From positions 248,001 through 312,000 of the forward strand of contig NZ_CP013200.1 in the NCBI RefSeq assembly GCF_001445575.1: a DNA stretch of 64,000 nt, given 5' to 3'. The position numbers were made by a program, and so were the translations under genes. Of this stretch, positions 54,070-62,146 are shown in pieces (positions within the stretch are counted from its first letter, which is position 1; each line of letters opens with the position of its first letter). This DNA comes from Arthrobacter alpinus (lineage in GTDB: Bacteria; Actinomycetota; Actinomycetes; Actinomycetales; Micrococcaceae). The notes beneath the pieces were generated by a model. That model saw only the letters and a program-made list of their open reading frames with translations. It was not told where the DNA came from and did not search any database.

Positions 54070-54680
54070 ATACTCTGAAGGTAGCGCGGATGCTCGCCCC
54101 TATCGCTAATGGCGAGGATGCCGCGGTAGTGAATCTGGCCGCACGGTTCACAACCGTCGCATCGGCGCAGGGTCTCGTGGATGTTGCGTATCGGGTGATT
54201 GATTCACCCGTGGGGCCACTGTTGCTGGCGGGAACCGAGGCGGGTCTGGTGCGGGTGGCGTTCGCCGTTGAGGGACACGATTCCGTGCTGGAAGCCCTCT
54301 CCGCTGCCGTCAGCCCACGGATTATGCGCGCCCCGGCACGGCTGGATGCTGCGGCCCGGGAACTCGACGAGTATTTTCACGGGCGCCGGCAACGTTTCGA
54401 TCTGCCGTTGGACTTCCGGCTGGCACAAGGGTTCAGGCGTGAGGTGCTGGACCATCTGCCGGAGATTGGCTACGGGCATACGGCCAGTTATGCGGCAGTG
54501 GCGGCCATGACGTCCAGTCCCCGGGCTGTGCGCGCAGTGGGGACAGCGTGCGCGCGCAATCCGCTCCCTCTTGTGGTGCCCTGTCACCGGGTAATCCGCT
54601 CCGATGGCAGCCAAGGAGCATACTTGGGCGGCGCGGAAGCAAAATCGCTACTGCTCGCTCTGGAAACCGGTGCGAAGTAG
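54066..54680 (+). CDS. methylated-DNA--protein-cysteine methyltransferase, copy 2 with N-terminal extension
   Basis: A 204-residue alkyltransferase. The first 40 residues (MNTLKVARMLAPIANGEDAA onward) are extra compared with copy 1. The ferredoxin-like N-domain starts at VDVAYRVIDSPVGPLLLAGTEAGLVRVAF, then FRREVLDHLPEIGYGHTASYAAVAAM and the active site LPLVVPCHRVIRSDGSQGAYLGG with PCHRV. The two copies are diverged in sequence, so this is not a recent duplication. The extension may contact the sigma factor encoded directly upstream (4-bp overlap), by analogy with gene order only. Confidence 0.93.
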   Translation: MNTLKVARMLAPIANGEDAAVVNLAARFTTVASAQGLVDVAYRVIDSPVGPLLLAGTEAGLVRVAFAVEGHDSVLEALSAAVSPRIMRAPARLDAAARELDEYFHGRRQRFDLPLDFRLAQGFRREVLDHLPEIGYGHTASYAAVAAMTSSPRAVRAVGTACARNPLPLVVPCHRVIRSDGSQGAYLGGAEAKSLLLALETGAK

Positions 54681-54715
54681 GCCCTATTACCGCCTCACCT
54701 CACACCACCCCACGT

Positions 54716-54785
54716 CGAGTCAGACGGAGAGCCGTTGAGGGAGACGCTGCGCTACGTCTCCCTCAACGGCTCTCCGTCTGACTCG
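54716..54785. terminator. 31-bp-arm perfect inverted repeat after the alkylation operon
   Basis: Arms 54716-54746 and 54755-54785 are exact complements around the 8-nt loop CTGCGCTA, 36 bp after the last stop. Beyond it, to the proC end at 55126, I find no gene. It is the longest hairpin in the window and the likely terminator of the operon. Confidence 0.8.
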
Positions 54786-55125
54786 GCGAAAATGCCCGGC
54801 GCAGCATTCATTTCTCTCGCGGCGCCAACGAGTTCTGACACCGGTTTCCCAGCTGCTCCGACGGTCATGAGGTCGACGAACGACGAACGACGCCAGCTGC
54901 GTCACTAAATCGGCGCAACGGCAACATCCACTGCGTCGACTTTGGGTTAAGGGTTTACCAAAACAGACGGCACCCTGCGAAAAGTCAGAAGCGCGCCGTC
55001 TACTCCGGCATGGGAGCGCCTAACGCGGCGACGGTGTCCTGAGCAAGACATTGGCACAGTCGATGGCCGGCGCGAACCCTGGTTGAGATGTGAGCCGCTC
55101 AACAGCCCCTCTTGCAGCAGGGGCG

Positions 55126-55962
55126 TTAGTTGCTGCCCAGCTCGTCGGTGATTTGGGCGGCACGGGCTGCGGCTGCCTTTGCTCCGGCCTCGATGATGCC
55201 GGGCAGACCCAGACGATCGAAGGTGGCAATCGCCTGCTCCGTTGTGCCGTTGGGACTGGTGACGGCCCGGCGCATTTGCGTGGCATCGGCACCGGGTTCT
55301 GCCAGCATGAGGCCAGCCCCTGCCACCGTTTCACGGGCCAGGACCTGAGCGATCGCCGGTTCCATTCCAAAGCTTTCGGCCGCTGCTGCCATCGCTTCAG
55401 CCAAGTAGAAAGCATAAGCCGGACCGGAACCGCTGATGGCCGACACCGCGTTCTGCTGATCTTCGGGAATGTCGATGACCACTCCGGAACCGGCGAAGAC
55501 TTCATGAGCGATGGAGAGGTGGTGCTCGTCAACACTGCTCCCACCAGAAAGGGCCACCACGCCACGGCCTACCTGCAGAGGGGTGTTGGGCATGGAACGG
55601 ATGACAGCTTGCCCGGGCTTCAGCGCAGCTTCAAGCTGAGCGAGAGATACGGCTGCGGCCACGCTGATGACCACTGCTTCAGCTTCCAGCGCATCGGCAA
55701 TCTCCCGGCAGAGAGCCTGGATGCCAACAGGCTTGACGCCTAAGATGACCACACCGGCACCGACCACCGCTTGCGCATTGGCGTCTGCTTCTTCATTGGA
55801 CGCCAGGGCCGTGACGCCGTGACGGGTGGCTAATTCATTGGCTCGTTCGGGGCGGCGGACCGTCACCACCACGGAAACTGGCGGCACACCGGAGGCTAAC
55901 ATTCCGGCAAGAATCGCTTCACCCATGGAACCGCAACCGAGAAATACAATCTTATTCGTCAT
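55126..55962 (-). CDS. proC: pyrroline-5-carboxylate reductase
   Basis: A 278-residue enzyme that makes proline from pyrroline-5-carboxylate with NAD(P)H. Rossmann motif VFLGCGSMGEAILAGML (residues 6-22), VILGVKPVGIQAL, VIRSMPNTPLQVGRGVVAL, and the family signature SAISGSGPAYAFYLAEAM near 168. I start at ATG 55962, after GATGGGGG; the frame is open to 56211 but the extra 83 residues are not ProC-like. It follows the isomerase and Ppx genes on the same strand, as in Mycobacterium. Confidence 0.96.
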   Translation of the reverse strand: MTNKIVFLGCGSMGEAILAGMLASGVPPVSVVVTVRRPERANELATRHGVTALASNEEADANAQAVVGAGVVILGVKPVGIQALCREIADALEAEAVVISVAAAVSLAQLEAALKPGQAVIRSMPNTPLQVGRGVVALSGGSSVDEHHLSIAHEVFAGSGVVIDIPEDQQNAVSAISGSGPAYAFYLAEAMAAAAESFGMEPAIAQVLARETVAGAGLMLAEPGADATQMRRAVTSPNGTTEQAIATFDRLGLPGIIEAGAKAAAARAAQITDELGSN

Positions 55963-56133
55963 GCCCCCATCTTTCTTTGCCGGGGCACAGCATGCAACTG
56001 CAGATGGCCCGCAGCCCTTAATGGCAAATGCACAGCTGGCGCCCGGGCTATTCTCAACCGACGCCCGTAATCTTTTAATTACCTCATAAGGGTGCGAGTG
56101 ATGATCGGATTGGTCTTGTCCTGAAGACCAATC

Positions 56134-56195
56134 AAATCGCCGGAGATCTCGCCAGTGATTCCCCCCATCCACTGGTGAAGAACCTCCGGCGATTT
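56134..56195 (-). promoter_or_regulatory. structured hairpin between isomerase and proC
   Basis: AAATCGCCGGAG (56134-56145) pairs with CTCCGGCGATTT (56184-56195), enclosing a second pair CCAGTG/CACTGG (56152-56157 and 56170-56175). It lies in the 278-bp gap upstream of proC, right after the isomerase stop at 56241. It may terminate the ppx-isomerase transcript or attenuate proC. Confidence 0.6.
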
Positions 56196-56240
56196 CGCAT
56201 TTAACCGACAAGTGAAGGTGTCGGCAAACCGGTCAGAGGC

Positions 56241-57125
56241 CTACGGCGTTGTTTGCCCCAGGTGCACCCGGGCGAATTCGAGAGTTTCTGCCAGCCACTC
56301 TTCGCGTTGGCCTGCACCCTTGGCCTTGCGGGTGGAAATTTCGGCGACCACTGCGCCGTCGAACCCGTTGTTGGCAATGTGCTGGAGCACCTCAACACAT
56401 TCCTGAGTGCCATGCCCAGGAATGAGGTGCTGGTCCTTGGTGGAGGGCGAAATGCCGTCGGTCAGGTGAATGTGGCGCAGGCGGGAACCCAGCGCCTTGG
56501 CGGCATCCAAGCTCGAAGCCCCGGCGGATGCGGCATGGGAAAAGTCCCAGGTGACGTCCTTGTAGTCCTGATCAACGGGATCCCAGTGCGGCAAATAGGC
56601 CAACGCCTCGCGCCCACGAACTCGCCACGGATACATGTTTTCAACGGCTATGCGGATCCCGAAGGAATCGGCAATATCACGCACACCGTGCGAAAAAGTC
56701 TCGGCGTAATCGTTTTGCCAGCGGAAGGGCGGATGCACAACCACTACATCAGCCCCCACGTCCACAGCCATCTGGGCCGAGCGCTGAATCTTGTTCCAGG
56801 CACTGCCCCACACTTGTTGAGTGAGCAAAAGCGTGGGGGCATGGATGGCCACGATGGGCTGGGCATAACGCTCAGCGAGCCGGCTCAGGGCCGCCGAATC
56901 CTGACTGTCACCATTGTGCGTGACCAGAACCTCGACGCCGTCGTACCCAAGGTCCGCGGCCACCGCAAAACCGTCATGGACCGAGAGTGGAAAGACTGAC
57001 GCCGTGGACAAGGCAACCGGAATATGGCGCGCAGGACCGGGCGTAGCCTGCGAGTCTTGGGTCTGGCCATGGACAGGACTGCCGCTGTGGTCGTGGCCGG
57101 GGTTGTGCGTGCTGTGATTCGTCAT
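56241..57125 (-). CDS. sugar phosphate isomerase/epimerase-like TIM barrel (Rv0498-like)
   Basis: A 294-residue AP-endonuclease-2-type TIM barrel. The first 30 residues are His/Ser/Gln-rich and disordered (HNPGHDHSGSPVHGQTQ). Barrel metal-ligand motifs are seen: YDGVEVLVTHNGD, AIHAPTLLL, VVVHPPFRWQ, IAVENMYPW, VTWDFSHAASAG, HIHLTDG, and VVAEISTRK. It binds a divalent metal like xylose isomerases; the substrate is unknown for this conserved actinobacterial family. It lies 6 bp after the ppx gene. Confidence 0.9.
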   Translation of the reverse strand: MTNHSTHNPGHDHSGSPVHGQTQDSQATPGPARHIPVALSTASVFPLSVHDGFAVAADLGYDGVEVLVTHNGDSQDSAALSRLAERYAQPIVAIHAPTLLLTQQVWGSAWNKIQRSAQMAVDVGADVVVVHPPFRWQNDYAETFSHGVRDIADSFGIRIAVENMYPWRVRGREALAYLPHWDPVDQDYKDVTWDFSHAASAGASSLDAAKALGSRLRHIHLTDGISPSTKDQHLIPGHGTQECVEVLQHIANNGFDGAVVAEISTRKAKGAGQREEWLAETLEFARVHLGQTTP

Positions 57126-57131
57126 CTCCGC

Positions 57132-58118
57132 CTACTTCGTGTCCGAATTCTTCAGCCTAGCAACATGGGCAGGAGGATCCAGCGGACCGTCAAAAACCAG
57201 CTGATCGAGGCGGCGCAAGATCAGTCCCTCGCGCAGCGCCCAAGGGCTAATCTGCAATTTGGTGGCCTTGAACATCTCCAGCGCCGTCTGGGCTACCAGA
57301 GCCCCGGCCAGCACCTGCTGGGCACGCGCAGCTGAAACTCCCGGTAGGTGCAGCCTGTCTGCCGAGGACATCGCTGAGAGTCGCTGGGACCAAAGCCCCA
57401 GATCACTCAGGTGCAGTTCGCGGCGCACATAGGGCCCCATGGACGACGGCGCTGCCCCCGTAATGCGTGCCAGCGCCCGGAAGGTTTTGGAGGACCCTGT
57501 GACGAGGTTGGGAGCGCCAAGCTCCTTGGTTGCCGCGATGGGTTCCTTCAAGGTCGCCTTGATGTACTTGCGCAGTTCCTTGATGCTCTTGGCCGTGGGC
57601 GGGTCCTCGGCAAGCCATTCGCGGGTGAGCCGGCCAGCACCCAGCGGCACGGAATGCGCTAGATCAGGAAGTTCGTTGGAGCCTTGTGAAATTTCGAAGG
57701 AGCCACCACCGATGTCCAGGTTCAAGATGGTGCCAGCACCCCAACCATGCCAGCGACGCACAGCAAAGAATGTCATGGCTGACTCTTCTTCACCCGTCAA
57801 TTCAGTGAGCCGAATAGTGGTTTCGTGCTGCACCCGGTCTAGAACTTGGGCGCCGTTGGTGGACTCTCTGATGGCGGAGGTACAAAAGGCGAGGAGATCT
57901 TTGACCTTGTGCTTGGCAGCGAATTCCCAAGCCTCAAGGATGAACTCAATGAGCTCATGCTGACCTTCGTCGGTAATGTTGCCCTCTGCATCAAGGTATT
58001 TCACTAGGCTTAGCGCCCGCTTGTGAGATGCGAACGGAACAGGATTGGCACCTGGGCGCGCATCAACGAGTAGCAAGTGGACTGTATTTGACCCGATGTC
58101 GAGCACGCCTAATCTCAT
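57132..58118 (-). CDS. Ppx/GppA family phosphatase
   Basis: A 328-residue exopolyphosphatase/guanosine-pentaphosphate phosphohydrolase. Phosphate-binding loops RLGVLDIGSNTVHLLLVDA (residues 2-20) and ILNLDIGGGSFEISQGS near 150 are the ASKHA-fold signatures. It hydrolyses polyphosphate or pppGpp; the short form without a C-terminal HD domain corresponds to mycobacterial Ppx1 (Rv0496). It heads the isomerase and proC unit. Confidence 0.93.
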   Translation of the reverse strand: MRLGVLDIGSNTVHLLLVDARPGANPVPFASHKRALSLVKYLDAEGNITDEGQHELIEFILEAWEFAAKHKVKDLLAFCTSAIRESTNGAQVLDRVQHETTIRLTELTGEEESAMTFFAVRRWHGWGAGTILNLDIGGGSFEISQGSNELPDLAHSVPLGAGRLTREWLAEDPPTAKSIKELRKYIKATLKEPIAATKELGAPNLVTGSSKTFRALARITGAAPSSMGPYVRRELHLSDLGLWSQRLSAMSSADRLHLPGVSAARAQQVLAGALVAQTALEMFKATKLQISPWALREGLILRRLDQLVFDGPLDPPAHVARLKNSDTK

Positions 58119-58155
58119 AGCCCCATTATTGTCCTTCTACCCACAAAACACGCCA

Positions 58156-58209
58156 AAGGCCGCCCGGTGGCGAAGCAACAATTGCGTTGATTCGCCACCG
58201 GACGGCCTT
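58156..58209 (-). terminator. terminator of the GH20 surface enzyme gene
   Basis: AAGGCCGcCCGGTGGCGAA (58156-58174) pairs with TTCGCCACCGGaCGGCCTT (58191-58209) with one mismatch, and the loop itself contains CAAC/GTTG. It begins 21 bp after the hexosaminidase stop and lies in the 111-bp gap before ppx. Confidence 0.8.
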
Positions 58210-58229
58210 ATGGCTCCCCGAGGTGCGGT

Positions 58230-61200
58230 TTACTTGTGCAAACCCGTCCGTCGGCGGTTACTGAAGACCACTGCTGCACCCAGAAGGGTCATCAGCAAGG
58301 CTCCACCCCACAGCGCCATGGTGTTGGCACCCGTGCTGGCAAGGTCGCCGTTGGTCGCTGGGCTACTGGCCGGGTTGCTGCTGGCGGCCACAACCGTGAA
58401 GTTTGCCTCGACGGAGCGCTTGGACGTTTCCCCTGTCAGAGTCACAGTGTGCTTGCCGGCGGCAAAGTTGGCTGGCACCTTCCAGGTGAACGCCACGTTG
58501 CCGTCTTTGTCGGCCAGGCCCACGCCCAGGTCAACAGGCTCGCTGTGAACCGTTCCACGGACATTTTCCCCGGGCTGGAATCCGAATCCGGTGAAGGTCA
58601 GCGTCTGCCCCTGCTGGATCTCCTTGGACGACACCGCTGCACTTGCCGTCGTGCTGGCAGCCGGTTCTGTGATGGTCGACGTAGGTGCAACCGTCGCGTC
58701 TACCGTGGGTTCAACGGTGGGCTCCACTGAGGGCGTTGCCGTCGGATCGGTCGTCGGCGGCACAGTCGGATCCGTCGTTGGCGGAACAGTCGGGTCAGTC
58801 GTCGGGCCCGTCGTTGGCGGCACAGTCGGGTCAGTCGTCGGGCCCGTCGTCGGCGGCACAGTCGGGCCATTCGTCGGCGGCACAGTCGGGCCAGTCGTCG
58901 GGCCCGTCGTCGGGCCCGTCGTTGGCGGAACAGTCGGGTCAGTCGTCGGCGGCACCGTCGTCGGCGGCACAGTCGGATCTGTCGTCGGCGGCACAGTCGG
59001 CACCACGCCAGGAACCGCTGCATCGACAGTTAGCTCTGCCAAGGTGGTCCACGGCTGGCCGGCCTGCTCGGAAAGCGCCTTGACCGTCAGGAACTGTCCT
59101 GTGGCTGGAGCATCCAGCACCACTGTCTGCCATCCCTGCTCGTTCGCCAAATTACCTGCAGCAATCTTGGTACCAAGTTCGGCCTTGCTCTTGCTGAGGT
59201 AAAGCTCGTAGCCCTTGATGCGGCCATTGATGGCACCTGAGGACGAGCCCTGTCGCGGCAGCAGGTTGACGGCGCAGAGGTTCAGTTCCTTGCCCAGGTC
59301 CACCTGAATGGTGTGTGGCATGGGAACGTTGGCAGGGGTCCACGGAGTTCCCCAGAACGTATCGGGGTTACCATCAAGGGCGTTTGATCCGGGCGTGACT
59401 TCACCCTGGCCATTATTGAAGCTGTCCACGACAGCGGCAACCGGGCGGACCGGGGTTACGGAGCAAGTCAGCAGTCCTGAGGCAGTGGAGTTGCTGACCA
59501 AAGATTCAGCCCCGGCGGTGTAGGTGGTCGCGGCGGAAATCGTGAAGTCCCCGAAGCTAGCAGTGCTGGCTGGTGTCACCGTGAATGTTGCGGTCTTGTT
59601 GGTGCCCGCAGGCACGGTACCTAGAGTGACCGAAGCCGGGGAAATGGTCCAGCCGGCAGGCGCTTTCGGAGTGACGACTGCACCGGTGATATCGGTGGCC
59701 GTGCGGTTGTCAACCACAACCGTGACAGTTGCTGGCGTTCCAGCTACTGCTCGGGCGGGAGCGCTCATGCTCGTAGACACTTCGCCCGCCAGCGTGAAAA
59801 TGCTGGCCGGGACAATGTCTGGGGCTTGCTGGGTCAGGGCACCGGCTGCGTTGACGCTGAGCGGCAGCTGGGTGATGGCGTTGCGGATCTTGAAGCCACC
59901 ATTAGTGGGGAGGATTTCCCACTTTTGCAGGTTGTTCACGCGGCGGTCGGTTGTGGTGCAGTCGGACAATGACGGCGCCAAATCCTGCTGCATGGGAGCT
60001 TGCAACCACAGCACTCCCCCGGCCATGGCCAGACACTTGCCGTTGCTGGCCGTGAGCTTGTAGTAGTGGTCGCTGGTGGCTGCCAGCGTCCAGGTTTCAT
60101 TGGCCGCGGCAGAAGCCCCGACGCCCGAGCCGTTGACGTTCACAGATTTGCCTGTTGTTGAGATGGCGTAGCCACCGTCACCTACGGGTGTCCTGTCGTA
60201 ACTGTTGTAGCCGGGCACACGGCCCAAATTGTTGGTCAGTGTGCTGAACTTGGCGAAATCAGCTGTGGGCTTGGGTCCGCCCCAGGTGGCCTGGGCCAGG
60301 AATCGCGTGGTGGCAAATAGCTGCTCTTCCACCATGGATTCGGTGGCCAAGGGCGTGTCATCGGGCCATGCCGACAGCTTGGCGCCAATGACTTTACCCT
60401 TGCCGGGGACATCGGTGACGGTTGTGCCGCCGTCGAACGTTTTGGGGGTCCATCCTGAGTTCCACAAGTTGGGCAGGTTGACGTTGTAAGCGCCGGGGCG
60501 GCTGAAGTAGAGCGCCTGGGCGGAGTTCTGCACGTCGTGGCCGGCATCGAGCAGGGCCTGGGGCTTGGGGGTGCCGCCGGCGTTGTACCAGTGCTCCACC
60601 ACAATGTCCTTGTCCAGCGGGATGGTGCTGACCGCCGGGACGCCGTCATTCCAAATGCGCAGCTTCTTGCCGTTGGCCTTGACGTGGGCGTTGACCTTGT
60701 TCATGAACCAGATGAAGACGTCGCCGGGGCCCGATCCTACGGGGAAGATTGCAGGGTTGGCCGCCACGAATGCCGCGAACTGCGGGTAGTTGGCGTAGCT
60801 GTCGCCCATCATGTATTCGTCGCCTCCCATGTGCCAGTAGGGCTGATCGGGGAAGGCTGCGGCGTACTCGTCGGCGAGCGTGGTAACCATGGTGAAGGCC
60901 TCGGGCTTGCTGATGTCCAGCTGCTCAACCTTCTTGTTGCCGGACTTGTTGACCAGCTGAAGCTCGGGGTAGTCGTAGAGCCACGGGCGCATGTGACCGG
61001 GAGAGTTCACTTCCAGGACCAGCTCAATGTGGTATTTTTTGGCCCACGCCGTGATCTGGGCGGCCTCGGCTTTGGTGTAGTAGGCCCAGAAGTTCGCCTT
61101 GGGGTAGGCATCGGACTTGAGCTTGGTTTCCAGCCACAACTGGTTGAGCTTGTTGTAGGCCATGTCCTTCATGGTGCGCTCCAGCGACTCCATGGAGATG

Positions 61201-61793
61201 GTGACCTGGCAGGCGCATAGGCCAACGCCGCGCTCTTGGTACTGCGGGACGTCGATAGAGCTGCCCTTGTTGATTCTGTTGCCCTGGGTCAGCAGCTGCA
61301 GGATGGTCTGGGTGCCATAGAAGGCCCCAGCAGCCGTGGCACCGGTGACCTTGACGGTGTCGCCAACGGCGAGCTCGTAGCCTTCCTTGCCAAGTGCGGC
61401 GCTGCGCGAGGGATCGACGGCGACCTCAACGTCGCCGGCGATGGCACCGTTTGCCGCTGTTGCCACGGTGCGGGCAAGAACGACTGAAAGCTGTTGTGCG
61501 AGATCGCCCGTCAACGTGGTGTCGGCGCCGATGACCTTGGCGCCTGCCGCCAAGGTGAACTCGCCGGTACTGGCGGTCCAGGTGGACAATCCGGGAATGC
61601 TCTGCGGAGCGCCGTTGGGCGTCAGCGGAACAGCGCCTGACGGTGCTGCGGCTGCCAGTACGGCAGGCGCGAGTGCCGGCTTAATGTCAGCATTGGCGCC
61701 GGGCAGGGCGATGGCTGCGGAGGCCAGGGTCAATGCGGCCGCGGTTAGTGCGGCAACGACCGCTCTGCGACCAGTACGATGGCGAATTTTCAT
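58230..61793 (-). CDS. cell-wall-anchored GH20 beta-N-acetylhexosaminidase-like, multidomain
   Basis: A 1187-residue surface enzyme. Signal peptide 1-36; GH20 N-domain about 65-175; catalytic barrel about 185-505 with HMGGDEYM near 320 holding the Asp-Glu pair; ricin-type lectin part about 560-675; NEW3 domain about 690-780; F5/8 type C (discoidin) domain about 815-935; a TDP/TVPPTT-rich linker about 940-1040; a beta-sandwich about 1065-1140; then LASTG, a membrane helix and RRRTGLHK, a sortase E-type anchor. It likely trims GlcNAc, GalNAc or lacto-N-biose from glycans at the cell surface. The canonical GH20 block after RGV (D-x-A-R-x-F) is replaced here by LCACQVTIS. Confidence 0.9.
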   Translation of the reverse strand: MKIRHRTGRRAVVAALTAAALTLASAAIALPGANADIKPALAPAVLAAAAPSGAVPLTPNGAPQSIPGLSTWTASTGEFTLAAGAKVIGADTTLTGDLAQQLSVVLARTVATAANGAIAGDVEVAVDPSRSAALGKEGYELAVGDTVKVTGATAAGAFYGTQTILQLLTQGNRINKGSSIDVPQYQERGVGLCACQVTISMESLERTMKDMAYNKLNQLWLETKLKSDAYPKANFWAYYTKAEAAQITAWAKKYHIELVLEVNSPGHMRPWLYDYPELQLVNKSGNKKVEQLDISKPEAFTMVTTLADEYAAAFPDQPYWHMGGDEYMMGDSYANYPQFAAFVAANPAIFPVGSGPGDVFIWFMNKVNAHVKANGKKLRIWNDGVPAVSTIPLDKDIVVEHWYNAGGTPKPQALLDAGHDVQNSAQALYFSRPGAYNVNLPNLWNSGWTPKTFDGGTTVTDVPGKGKVIGAKLSAWPDDTPLATESMVEEQLFATTRFLAQATWGGPKPTADFAKFSTLTNNLGRVPGYNSYDRTPVGDGGYAISTTGKSVNVNGSGVGASAAANETWTLAATSDHYYKLTASNGKCLAMAGGVLWLQAPMQQDLAPSLSDCTTTDRRVNNLQKWEILPTNGGFKIRNAITQLPLSVNAAGALTQQAPDIVPASIFTLAGEVSTSMSAPARAVAGTPATVTVVVDNRTATDITGAVVTPKAPAGWTISPASVTLGTVPAGTNKTATFTVTPASTASFGDFTISAATTYTAGAESLVSNSTASGLLTCSVTPVRPVAAVVDSFNNGQGEVTPGSNALDGNPDTFWGTPWTPANVPMPHTIQVDLGKELNLCAVNLLPRQGSSSGAINGRIKGYELYLSKSKAELGTKIAAGNLANEQGWQTVVLDAPATGQFLTVKALSEQAGQPWTTLAELTVDAAVPGVVPTVPPTTDPTVPPTTVPPTTDPTVPPTTGPTTGPTTGPTVPPTNGPTVPPTTGPTTDPTVPPTTGPTTDPTVPPTTDPTVPPTTDPTATPSVEPTVEPTVDATVAPTSTITEPAASTTASAAVSSKEIQQGQTLTFTGFGFQPGENVRGTVHSEPVDLGVGLADKDGNVAFTWKVPANFAAGKHTVTLTGETSKRSVEANFTVVAASSNPASSPATNGDLASTGANTMALWGGALLMTLLGAAVVFSNRRRTGLHK
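58688..59003. repeat. coding tandem repeat (Pro-Thr linker)
   Basis: Within the hexosaminidase gene, units such as GTCGGCGGCACAGTCGG and GTCGGGCCCGTC recur about every 27-36 bp. They encode TVPPTTDP/TVPPTTGP words that make the extended wall-spanning linker. The copy number probably varies between strains. Confidence 0.85.
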
Positions 61794-61894
61794 AGCTCCC
61801 CGTGAAGGCTGGAATTGTCATTTGGACTCGAGTCACCGAAGTTGCATCCGCCCGTCGGAATAGTGATGGACAACACAAATTCGGGGTCTTGTGA

Positions 61895-61937
61895 CATATG
61901 TTACGGGTATCATCCCGTAACCGGCCATATGTTACCG
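61895..61937. promoter_or_regulatory. operator-like dyad upstream of the hexosaminidase gene
   Basis: GTTACGGG (61900-61907) and CCCGTAAC (61914-61921) form an 8-6-8 palindrome, and CATATGTTAC occurs as a direct repeat at 61895 and 61926. It lies about 105 bp upstream of the ATG at 61793, in a 353-bp gap shared with the topA terminator. The regulator is not in the window. Confidence 0.55.
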
Positions 61938-62034
61938 ATCTCATTTTTGGGCGTCCAGGCACTATGATCCGTTGACTTACCTGGCTTGGGGCACCTCAAT
62001 GTATGCAAATAGAGCGCTTTTAGCGCACAAAAAG

Positions 62035-62073
62035 GGACACAAAAGCCCCGCCGTCAGCGGGGCTTTTGTGTCC
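62035..62073 (-). terminator. intrinsic terminator of topA
   Basis: GGACACAAAAGCCCCGC (62035-62051), loop CGTCA, and its exact complement 62057-62073. On the minus strand the stem is followed by a TTTTT run, as expected for a terminator 73 bp after the topA stop. Confidence 0.88.
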
Positions 62074-62146
62074 TCGTTTTCACTACCAAGGCTGCGACTC
62101 AGGGGCCGTTTTTGTGCCCCTGAACCACGTCCCGAGGCAACGAATG

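Noticed and set aside
61886..61902. Possible Rex operator (TTGTGA...)
   Set aside because: Only one half-site fits; the matching CACAA half is missing, so no Rex box is claimed.
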